The notes under the pieces were generated by a model. It saw nothing but the letters and a program-made list of their open reading frames with translations, made no database searches and had not been told where the DNA came from. A DNA stretch of 64,000 bases, taken from NCBI RefSeq assembly GCF_029227915.1, contig NC_079881.1, positions 28,559,501 through 28,623,500 of the forward strand, read 5' to 3'. Made by a program: the position numbers and the translations under genes. This document shows, one piece after another, positions 29,001-37,600 of this stretch (position 1 is the first letter of the stretch; each line of letters begins with the position of its first letter). The stretch is from Hydractinia symbiolongicarpus. Its lineage: Eukaryota; Cnidaria; Hydrozoa; Anthoathecata; Hydractiniidae.

Positions 29001-29032
29001 GGGCATTTTTTGTTACTCGGACGGGTAACAAA
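29001..29032 (+). terminator. 3' box plus hairpin, copy 4
   Basis: GGGCATT lies 16 bases after the stop codon of the SAP-RING gene. TTTGTTACTC (29009-29018), loop GGAC and GGGTAACAAA (29023-29032) form a 10-bp stem with one wobble pair, almost identical to copy 3. Confidence 0.7.
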
Positions 29033-29060
29033 TGTGATTCACGACCCTCGAGGTGCCAAT

Positions 29061-29078
29061 GGGTGGGTACCCATGGTG
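29061..29078. repeat. 18-bp exact repeat in SAP-gene leader, copy 2
   Basis: GGGTGGGTACCCATGGTG is identical to 28198-28215. Together with the hairpin, the CACGACCCTC word and the inverted-repeat promoter, it shows that the leaders of the SAP-RING and polymerase genes are copies of one another. The polymerase leader lacks the 43-bp repeats. Confidence 0.85.
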
Positions 29079-29170
29079 TATCGATGTATGTATCACAAAG
29101 CGTGTTTTACTACAATTTAGCATGGTGGTTGCCCCACAAACTAGGACACTCACGACCCTCCAACACGGTT

Positions 29171-29227
29171 TACGATTTTTAGAAAAAATGGATTAAAGAT
29201 TTCATAAATCGTATATAATACACAAGC
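29171..29227 (+). promoter_or_regulatory. Inverted-repeat promoter of the polymerase gene
   Basis: TACGATTT (29171-29178) and AAATCGTA (29206-29213) form an inverted repeat followed by TATATAATA and CAAGC just before ATG 29228. The layout matches 28408-28460, with a shorter stem and longer loop. A minimal ATG GAT TAA frame at 29188-29196 lies in the loop. Confidence 0.6.
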
Positions 29228-29603
29228 ATGACTTCGAGAAATACAGTTTCCGAATTAAGAGCTCTCGCTAGAGAACGCGGCCTACGTGGCTACTCAAGGC
29301 TCAGAAAGGCCGATCTAATCGAATTATTGACACCCACTACTGTGTCAGCACCGGTTAGACCGGTACCCGTGCCGAGACCCGTACCGGCACCGAGACCCTC
29401 GAGATCCGGTAGTGAACAACCGGGCATGACTTCGAGAAATACAGTTTCCGAATTAAGAGCTCTCGCTAGAGAACGCGGCCTACGTGGCTACTCAAGGCTC
29501 AGAAAGGCCGATCTGATCGAATTATTGACACCCACTACTGTGTCAGCACCGGTTAGACCGGTACCCGTGCCGAGACCCGTACCGGCACCGAGACACTCGA
29601 GAC
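29228..29603 (+). repeat. 198-bp in-frame tandem duplication at the 5' end of the polymerase gene
   Basis: The segment from ATG 29228 is repeated from ATG 29426, 198 bp (66 codons) later. The match is nearly perfect at the DNA level for about 178 bp; CTAATC against CTGATC is one of the few differences. Each copy encodes a SAP-like motif (TVSELRALARERGLRGYSRL) and a VRPVPVPRPVPAP linker. High DNA identity implies a recent duplication. The second ATG could also serve as a start. Confidence 0.9.
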
Positions 29604-32600
29604 CCACCAGACCCGTACCGGCACCGAGACCGGGCACTAGCCAACAAGACATGGATTTGAAAAGCAAGTTGATCGAATGGAGAGACTGGTTAATAAATCA
29701 TGTACCTGGGGCTATTAAGGAGAAAGCGAGCAAAGCTTTCAAAACCATGAAGGATAAGATCACGGGTTTGTATGAAAAGGGCAGTGGAGAGGAAGAGGAA
29801 GAGGTGGAGGAGGAGGAGGAGGAGGAGGAGGAGGAGGAGAAAAACCCCTATACCCCCATTGAAGAAGCTTTTGTAGGTTCATACAAACGTTTCAAAATAA
29901 ACTCGGATGGTGGGAAGAATGTCAAGGTCTTTCTCGAAAAGGTCGAGCATGTCGTCAAGAGGTTGATGAGTGACGTGCTAGGGCAGAAGAAGTCGCTGAA
30001 GACTCAGGCGACCTTGTGGGTGAAATGGGTAAGGGAGGACACCAGCTCGACTGATGCCCCATGTGTACATGTCGATAAAGCTTTCAATAGCTATATGGAG
30101 ATACTGCACGCCCACGATGACATTTCCGATGTTTTCGATCGGATGCGTAATAAGATAATCGAGCAGATTGAAAACCCCGCGCTGCCAGCTAGCGGATTCA
30201 CAATTGATAAAATGTTGCATATGCATGTGGATTTTCATAAACTGAAATTAACCAGAGGTAGTTCTTACTTGCCGCTGCCCGAGAACTTCAGTGGTAAGCG
30301 ATCCGTGATTAACCCACATAACGAGGATGAAGAATGCTTCAAATGGGCCGTTATCGCTGCTCTCAATCATGATAAGATCGATAATCACCCTGAACGGATC
30401 TCAATCCTTAAGAAGCATGATAAGTATAATTGGGATGGTCTAACTTTCCCAATGGCGCTAAACAAGATAGATCTCTTCGAGAGGAGGAACCCCGATGTCG
30501 CTGTGCATGTTTTGACAAAGGATGAGAGAGAAGGTATCTACATGTGTCGCAAGTCGAAGCATCTTGATCGTAAGGAGACGGTTGTTTTGTTTTTACTATG
30601 TGAGGGGGATAAGAGACATTATATCGCTGTTAAGAATTTGAGCGGTGTACTTAGCAAGGCTAACTCAAAGCATAAAAATAAGGAGTATTATTGCTTGAAT
30701 TGTCTCTATGGTTTTCAAAGCGAACAGAAAAGGGATGAGCACTTTGAGTATTGCAAGAATAACGATGCTGCTAAGATTCAACTCCCTAAGGAGGGTAGCA
30801 CCTTAACCTTCACTGATGGTAAGTTTCAACTCAAAGCCCCATTCATCATGTATGCCGATTTCGAAGCTTTTACAAAAGAGTTGCCAGAAGATGAGAGAAA
30901 ATGCGGATCATCCACCGAGAAAGTTGGTAAACATGTTCCCACCGGATTCTGTTGTTATAGTAAATATGCTCATGGTGACGTTCCCAACCCTCTTAATCTT
31001 TATCGCGGTGAGGACTGTGTTACGCGTTTTGTGGATCATGTGGTTTCCGAGGCGGAAAGGTTATATAACATGTTTCCTCAGAAAGAAATGGATCCACTGA
31101 CGGATGAGGAGCGTGACGGTTTCAATAGAGCCGAGGTGTGCCACATTTGCATGAAGGAATTTGATGACAAGGATGACATCAAGGTTAGGGATCACTGTCA
31201 TTTCACCGGTAAGTTTCGTGGAGCCGCTCATCAGGGGTGTAATCTGCGGTATAAGGTACCTAATTATATCCCGGTTGTCTTCCACAATCTGAGTGGCTAC
31301 GATGCGCATTTATTCATTAAGGAGCTTGCTAGGAAGTACGGAGAAGATGGTATGGGTGTAATCGCGGAGAATAAGGAGAAATATATCTCTTTCTCTACGG
31401 ATGTTAAGGTTGGTGAATACATTGACAAAAATGGTGAGACCAAAGACAAAAAGATACAACTGAGATTCATCGATTCATTTAGATTTATGTCAAGCGGCCT
31501 AAGCTCCCTGGCTGACAACCTATCAGATGATCAATGCAAAAACCTTAGAAAATTCTTCAATGGTGACGAATTCAACATAATGAGAAGGAAGGGTGTATAC
31601 CCATATGAGTATGTTAACTCATTCGATAGGTTTAATGAAACTGAGCTCCCGTCAAAGGATGATTTCTACAGCAAGCTGAACATGAATGGTATCAGCGATG
31701 CCGATTATGCGCATGCCCAGAAGGTGTGGAAGGACATGAAAGTTGAAAATATGGGCGTTTATCATGATATCTATCTCAAGACGGATGTTCTGCTTCTGAG
31801 TGATGTGTTTGAGACATTCAGAGAAACATGCTTGAGAAACTACGATCTAGACCCGGCTCACTTTTACATTGCTCCGGGATTAGCCTGGAGGGCGTGTTTG
31901 AAAAAGACCAAGGTTAGTCTAGATTTATTGTCGGATATGAAGATGGTCATGTTCATTGAGAGTGGTATTAGGGGTGGATTGTGTCAGGCTGTCCACCGCT
32001 ACGCCAAGGCCAACAATAAGTATATGGTGGACGAGTACAACACATCGGATGGGAATTGCATGGATTTATTTGAGCAGCAGGAAATTGCTAAAACCGTGCC
32101 TTTTGTAAAAAGAAAATTGATTGAATTGAGGTACTGGTTGATGAAACATGTACCTAGGGTCATCAAGGTGAAAACTAGTAAAGCTTACAGAGCCGTGAAG
32201 GATAAGATCATGGGTTTGTATGAAAAGGTATGTGGGGGACCGTCTGTACCGAAAGAGGAAAAACAATATACCACCAAAGCCAACACATCTGAGAGTAAGG
32301 AGATGAATAGCTATCTCCAATACCTAGATGCAAATAATTTGTACGGCTGGGCCATGATTCAGAAGATGCCGACCGGAGGGTTTGAGTGGGTTGATGACGT
32401 GGTTTCTGATTTTACACCCGAACTGATTTCACAATTAGCTGTGGAAAACGGTGAAAAGGGGTACATCCTTGAGGTTGATGTTTGCTATCCACGGGAGCTT
32501 CATGATTCTCATAACGACCTTCCTTTCATGCCCGAGAGGAAGATCATTAATGGCGTCGAGAAGCTGACACCGTGTCTTTCAGACAAGAAGAAATATATCA

Positions 32601-33544
32601 CTCATATCCGTGCGCTTGATCAAGCGTTGAAGCATGGTCTTGTTCTTGAGAAGGTTCATAGGGTCTTGAGATTTGATCAGAGTGCGTGGTTGAAGTCGTA
32701 CATAGATTTCAACACTGATTTGCGTACCAAATCAACTAATGACTTCGAAAAGGACTTTTTCAAGCTGATGAATAATTCGGTCTTTGGGAAGACAATGGAG
32801 AATCAGCGAAGGCAGAAGGATATACGTTTGGCTACCAAGAAAGAACAATATGAGAAGCTGGTGATGAAGCCCAACTTCAAGGGTAGCACGTGGTTCTCGG
32901 AAACACTGATGGGCATAGAGATGTCCAAGATCAAGATCAAAATGAATAAGCCAATCTACCTGGGGCTGGCAATTCTCGACTTGTCCAAGATGGTTATGTA
33001 TGAGTTCCACTATGATTACATGAGACCAAAATATGGTGTGGATGTAAAGCTTTGCTACATGGATACAGATTCATTCGTCTACCACATAAAAACCGACGAC
33101 TTTTACAAAGATATCGCCGACGATGTGGCTTTGAGATTTGACACGTCAGGGTACGATAAGAAAGATGGCAGACCCCTACCATTAGGTTTGAATAAAAAGA
33201 TCATTGGGCTGATGAAGGATGAGTTGGGTGGTAAGGTAATGACCGAATTTATCGCTCTTAGGGCTAAGAATTATGCTTACAAACAGCTATGTGGTAGGGA
33301 GGATAAGAGGTGCAAGGGGGTCAAGAAATGTGTGGTGAGGAAGACAATAGGTTTCGATGACTATAAGAGATGTCTGTTCGAGGGTGAAAATGTTTACAGG
33401 GAACAGATGACCTTTCGATCGATTAAGCATGATGTTCATACCATAAAAACAAACAAACTAGCGCTCAATGCAGATGATGATAAGCGCATAATTTTGGATG
33501 ATGGCATTACCACACTGGCAAGAGGCCATTATAGACACACATAA
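29228..33544 (+). CDS. Protein-primed-type family B DNA polymerase with N-terminal SAP repeats
   Basis: The protein has 1438 residues and replicates the linear element. Two near-identical SAP plus proline units span about residues 1-66 and 67-126. A helical module lies at 147-184, a Glu-rich run near 190-211 encoded by GAG repeats, and a Cys/His pair (C370, H464) in an OTU-like context. A C2HC finger is at C489, C492, H505 and C509. Exonuclease motifs are D544-E546, D692 (HNLSGYDAH), and Y849 with D853. An endonuclease VII-like zinc segment lies at 638-672. Polymerase motif A is at D1034 (YLDANNLYGWAM), B at 1179-1188 (KLMNNSVFGK) and C at D1279 and D1281 (YMDTDS). A second copy of the helical module (963-1000) is inserted just before motif A. 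The last 15 codons lie in the right TIR. All catalytic residues are present. Confidence 0.95.
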   Translation: MTSRNTVSELRALARERGLRGYSRLRKADLIELLTPTTVSAPVRPVPVPRPVPAPRPSRSGSEQPGMTSRNTVSELRALARERGLRGYSRLRKADLIELLTPTTVSAPVRPVPVPRPVPAPRHSRPTRPVPAPRPGTSQQDMDLKSKLIEWRDWLINHVPGAIKEKASKAFKTMKDKITGLYEKGSGEEEEEVEEEEEEEEEEEKNPYTPIEEAFVGSYKRFKINSDGGKNVKVFLEKVEHVVKRLMSDVLGQKKSLKTQATLWVKWVREDTSSTDAPCVHVDKAFNSYMEILHAHDDISDVFDRMRNKIIEQIENPALPASGFTIDKMLHMHVDFHKLKLTRGSSYLPLPENFSGKRSVINPHNEDEECFKWAVIAALNHDKIDNHPERISILKKHDKYNWDGLTFPMALNKIDLFERRNPDVAVHVLTKDEREGIYMCRKSKHLDRKETVVLFLLCEGDKRHYIAVKNLSGVLSKANSKHKNKEYYCLNCLYGFQSEQKRDEHFEYCKNNDAAKIQLPKEGSTLTFTDGKFQLKAPFIMYADFEAFTKELPEDERKCGSSTEKVGKHVPTGFCCYSKYAHGDVPNPLNLYRGEDCVTRFVDHVVSEAERLYNMFPQKEMDPLTDEERDGFNRAEVCHICMKEFDDKDDIKVRDHCHFTGKFRGAAHQGCNLRYKVPNYIPVVFHNLSGYDAHLFIKELARKYGEDGMGVIAENKEKYISFSTDVKVGEYIDKNGETKDKKIQLRFIDSFRFMSSGLSSLADNLSDDQCKNLRKFFNGDEFNIMRRKGVYPYEYVNSFDRFNETELPSKDDFYSKLNMNGISDADYAHAQKVWKDMKVENMGVYHDIYLKTDVLLLSDVFETFRETCLRNYDLDPAHFYIAPGLAWRACLKKTKVSLDLLSDMKMVMFIESGIRGGLCQAVHRYAKANNKYMVDEYNTSDGNCMDLFEQQEIAKTVPFVKRKLIELRYWLMKHVPRVIKVKTSKAYRAVKDKIMGLYEKVCGGPSVPKEEKQYTTKANTSESKEMNSYLQYLDANNLYGWAMIQKMPTGGFEWVDDVVSDFTPELISQLAVENGEKGYILEVDVCYPRELHDSHNDLPFMPERKIINGVEKLTPCLSDKKKYITHIRALDQALKHGLVLEKVHRVLRFDQSAWLKSYIDFNTDLRTKSTNDFEKDFFKLMNNSVFGKTMENQRRQKDIRLATKKEQYEKLVMKPNFKGSTWFSETLMGIEMSKIKIKMNKPIYLGLAILDLSKMVMYEFHYDYMRPKYGVDVKLCYMDTDSFVYHIKTDDFYKDIADDVALRFDTSGYDKKDGRPLPLGLNKKIIGLMKDELGGKVMTEFIALRAKNYAYKQLCGREDKRCKGVKKCVVRKTIGFDDYKRCLFEGENVYREQMTFRSIKHDVHTIKTNKLALNADDDKRIILDDGITTLARGHYRHT
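29666..29779 (+). other. 38-residue helical module in polymerase, copy 1
   Basis: Polymerase residues 147-184 (KLIEWRDWLINHVP to GLYEK) match residues 963-1000 at 25 of 38 positions with no gaps. This N-terminal position is the one I recall as normal for this polymerase family. Confidence 0.75.
32114..32227 (+). other. 38-residue helical module in polymerase, copy 2 (inserted before motif A)
   Basis: Polymerase residues 963-1000 (KLIELRYWLMKHVP to GLYEK) repeat the N-terminal module. With its flanks it forms an insert of roughly 75 residues between AKANNKYM and the motif A block YLQYLDANNLYGWAM. The reading frame is kept through both flanks. Confidence 0.75.
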
Positions 33545-33591
33545 TACTATAAATTATAAGGCACGACAGATGAGGGTGCGTAGGGACCCAT

Positions 33592-33629
33592 GGGGAGGGG
33601 AGGGAGGGGACACGGCGGGGGTTGGGGGG
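33592..33629 (+). other. G-quadruplex candidate in right TIR
   Basis: Six G-tracts of 3-6 bases occur in 38 bases on the plus strand, mirrored on the minus strand at the left end. It lies 48 bp past the polymerase stop codon. Confidence 0.6.
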
Positions 33630-33682
33630 TGGATCCGGACATTCGTAGGTGCTAACGGATTTTATAGACTCTTCTATCGTTG

Positions 33683-33715
33683 ATTTGACGTGGATGATCC
33701 ATAATTTGACGTGGA
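33683..33715 (-). promoter_or_regulatory. Paired 12-bp direct repeat in right TIR
   Basis: ATTTGACGTGGA occurs at 33683-33694 and 33704-33715, the mirror of the pair at 18053-18085, with the same 21-bp spacing. Confidence 0.5.
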
Positions 33716-33766
33716 ATGGTAAAGTGCTAAGGGGATCTGTCCTAACATCCGCCTTTTCCTATCTCT

Positions 33767-33771
33767 TCCCG
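33767..33771. repeat. Target-site duplication, right (TCCCG)
   Basis: TCCCG directly follows the right terminus, and the satellite resumes in phase with GACTCGGCCCGTCTAG. It matches 17997-18001. Confidence 0.9.
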
Positions 33772-34669
33772 GACTCGGCCCGTCTAGTTAAAAGTATAGA
33801 AAGAAAGTACCCAGGGAGTAAACTCATTTCCCGAACGATTTTTCAAATTATTTCTGCACCACTAGAACGAATGAGACTTGTAGTTTTCAAAAATGTTTTC
33901 ATTTTTAATGAGACGCTTAATGAAAGAGGTTAAATTGCCGGCAAACGAAAACCCGCAATTTCCCGTATATCCCGGGCTTGTCCCGTATAGTGAAATGTAT
34001 ACAAAGAAAGTACCCTGTGAGTAAACTCATTTCCAGAACGATTTTTTAAATTATCTTTTCACCACTAAATCGCATGAGACTTGTAGTTTTCACAAATGTT
34101 TTCATTTTTGATGAGACGCTGAATAAAAGAAGTTTAATCGCCGGCAAACGAAAACCTGCGATTTCCCGTAAATCCCAGACTCGGCCCGTGTAGTCAAAAG
34201 TATACAAAGAAAGTACCCAGGGAGTAAACTCATTTCCCGATCGATTTTTTAAATTATTATTTCACCACTAAAGCCCATGAGACTTGTAGTTTTTAAAAAT
34301 GTTTTCATTTTTGATGAGACGCTGAATAAAAGAAGTTTAATCGCCGCCAAACGAAAACCCGCCATTTCCCGTAAACCCCGGACTCGGCCTGTAAAGTCAA
34401 AAGTATACAAAAAAAGTACCCAGGGAGTAAACCCATTTCCCAAACGATTTTTTTAATTATTATTTCACCACTAACGCCCATGAGACTTGTAGTTTTTAAA
34501 AATGTTTTCATTTTTGATGAGACGCTGAATAAAAGAAGTTTAATCGCCGGCAAAGGAAACCTGCGACTTCCCGTAACTCCCGGACTTGGCCCGTATAATC
34601 AAAAGTATAAAAAGAAAGTACCCAGGGAGTAAACTCATTTCCCGAACGATTTTTTAAATTATTTCTGCA

Positions 34670-37600
34670 ACACTAGAACGAATGAGACTTGCAGTTTTCA
34701 AAAATGTTTTCATTTTTAATGAGACGCTTAATGAAAGATTTTAATCGCCGGCAAACGAAAACCCGCGATTTCCCGTAATCCCCGGGCTTGTCCCGTATAG
34801 TCGAATGTATACACAGAAACTACCCTGTGAGTAAACTCATTTCCAGAACGATTTTTTAAATTATCTTTTCACCACTAAATCGCATGAGACTTGTAGTTTT
34901 CAAAAATGTTTTCATTTTTGATGAGACGTTGAATGAAAGAAGTTTAATCGCCGCCAAACGAAAACCTGCGATTTCCCGTAAATCCCAGACTCGGCCCGTA
35001 TAGTCAAAAGTATACAAAGAAAGTACCCAGGGAGTAAACTCATTTCCCGAACGATTTTTTAAATTATTTTTTCAATACTAAAACGCATGAGACTTGTAGT
35101 TTTCAAAAATGTTTTCATTTTTGATGAGACGCTGAATAAAAGAAGTTTAATCGCCGGCAAACAAAAACCTGCGATTTCCTGTAAATCCGGGACTCGGCCT
35201 GTAAAGAGAAGAGTAAACAAAAAAAGTACCCAGGGAGTAAACTCATATCCCGAACGATTTTTTAAATTATTATTTCACCACTAAAACGCATGAGTCTTGT
35301 AGTTTTCAAAAATGTTTTCATTTTTGATGAGACGCTGAATAAAAGAAGTTTAATCGCCGGCAAACGAAAACCTGCGATTTCCTGTAAATCCCGGACTCGG
35401 CCTGTAAAGACAAAAGTATACAAAAAAAGTACCCAGGGAGTAAACTCATATCCCGAACGATTTTTTAAATTATTATTTCAGCACTAAAGCCCATGAGACT
35501 TGTAGTTTTTAAAAATGTTTTCATTTTTGATAAGACGCTGAATAAAAGAAGTTTAATCGCCGGCAAACGAAAATCCGCGACTTCCCGTAACTCCCGGACT
35601 CGGCCCGTATAGTCAAAAGTATACAAAGAAAGTACCCAGGGAGTAAACTGATTTCCCGAACGATTTTTTAAATTATTTTTTCACCACTAAAACGCATGAG
35701 ACTTGTAGTTTTCAAAAATGTTTTCATTTTTAATGAGACGCTTAATGAAAGAGGTTTAATCGCCGGCAAACGAAAACCCGCGATTTCCCGTAAATCCCGG
35801 GCTTTTCCCGTATAGTCGAATGTATACAAAGAAAGTACCCTGTGAGTAAACTCATTTCTAGAACGATTTTTCAATTTTTTTCTGCAACACTAGAACGAAT
35901 GAGACTTGCAGTTTTTAAAAATGTTTTCATTTTTAATGAGACGCTTAATGAAAGAGTTTTAATCGCCGGCAAACGAAAACCCGCGATTTCCCGTAATCCC
36001 GGGCTTGTCCCGTATAGTCGAATGTATACACAGAAACTACCCTGTGAGTAAACTCATTTCCAGAACGATTTTTTAAATTATCTTTTCACCACTAAATCGC
36101 ATGAGACTTGTAGTTTTCAAAAATGTTTTCATTTTTGATGAGACGTTGAATGAAAGAAGTTTAATCGCCGCCAAACGAAAACCTGCGATTTCCCGTAAAT
36201 CCCAGACTCGGCCCGTATAGTCAAAAGTATACAAAGAAAGTACCCAGGGAGTAAACTCATTTCCCGAACGATTTTTTAAATTATTTTTTCACCACTAAAA
36301 CGCATGAGACTTGTAGTTTTCAAAAATGTTTTCATTTTTGATGAGACGCTGAATAAAAGAAGTTTAATCGCCGGCAAACAAAAACCTGCGATTTCCTGTA
36401 AATCCGGGACTCGGCCTGTAAAGACAAAAGTAAACAAAAAAAGTACCCAGGGAGTAAACTCATATCCCGAACGATTTTTTAAATTATTATTTCACCACTA
36501 AAACGCATGAGACTTGTAGTTTTCAAAAATGTTTTCATTTTTGATGAGACGCTGAATAGAAGAAGTTTAATCGCCGGCAAACGAAAACCTGCGATTTCCT
36601 GTAAATCCCGGACTCGGCCTGTAAAGACAAAAGTATACAAAAAAAGTACCCAGGGAGTAAACTCATATCCCGAACGATTTTTTAAATTATTATTTCAGCA
36701 CTAAAGCCCATGAGACTTGTAGTTTTTAAAAATGTTTTCATTTTTGATAAGACGCTGAATAAAAGAAGTTTAATCGCCGGCAAACGAAAATCCGCGACTT
36801 CCCGTAACTCCCGGACTCGGCCCGTATAGTCAAAAGTATACAAAGAAAGTACCCAGGGAGTAAACTGATTTCCCGAACGATTTTTTAAATTATTTTTTCA
36901 CCACTAAAACGCATGAGACTTGTAGTTTTCAAAAATGTTTTCATTTTTAATGAGACGCTTAATGAAAGAGGTTTAATCGCCGGCAAACGAAAACCCGCGA
37001 TTTCCCGTAAATCCCGGGCTTTTCCCGTATAGTCGAATGTATACAAAGAAAGTACCCTGTGAGTAAACTCATTTCTAGAACGATTTTTCAAATTTTTTTT
37101 GCAACACTAGAACGAATGAGACTTGCAGTTTTTAAAAATGTTTTCATTTTTAATGAGACGCTTAATGAAAGAGTTTTAATCGCCGGCAAACGAAAACCCG
37201 CGATTTCCCGTAATCCCGGGCTTGTCCCGTATAGTCGAATGTATACACAGAAACTACCCTGTGAGTAAACTCATTTCCAGAACGATTTTTTAAATTATCT
37301 TTTCACCACTAAATCGCATGAGACTTGTAGTTTTCAAAAATGTTTTCATTTTTGATGAGACGTTGAATGAAAGAAGTTTAATCGCCGCCAAACGAAAACC
37401 TGCGATTTCCCGTAAATCCCAGACTCGGCCCGTATAGTCAAAAGTATACAAAGAAAGTACCCAGGGAGTAAACTCATTTCCCGAACGATTTTTTAAATTA
37501 TTTTTTCACCACTAAAACGCATGAGACTTGTAGTTTTCAAAAATGTTTTCATTTTTGATGAGACGCTGAATAAAAGAAGTTTAATCGCCGGCAAACAAAA

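Larger units (their letters stand above)
18002..33766 (+). mobile_element. Complete Polinton/Maverick-type virus-like transposon
   Basis: The element is 15,765 bp with 267-bp terminal inverted repeats and a 5-bp target duplication. It carries the diagnostic gene set: retroviral-type DDE integrase, protein-primed-type family B DNA polymerase, FtsK/HerA-type packaging ATPase, double jelly-roll major capsid protein and a probable minor capsid protein. It also has a set of small membrane proteins. All main frames are open and the TIRs differ at two visible positions, which suggests a recent insertion. The separate adenain/Ulp1-like protease of many Polintons is not seen. It lies wholly within satellite DNA of one orientation. 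Confidence 0.95.
33500..33766 (-). repeat. Right terminal inverted repeat (267 bp)
   Basis: It is the reverse complement of 18002-18268 with two visible differences. It begins inside the polymerase gene, ends CCTATCTCT, and is followed by the TCCCG duplication. A 61-codon plus-strand frame at 33498-33683 is a by-product of TIR symmetry. Confidence 0.96.
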
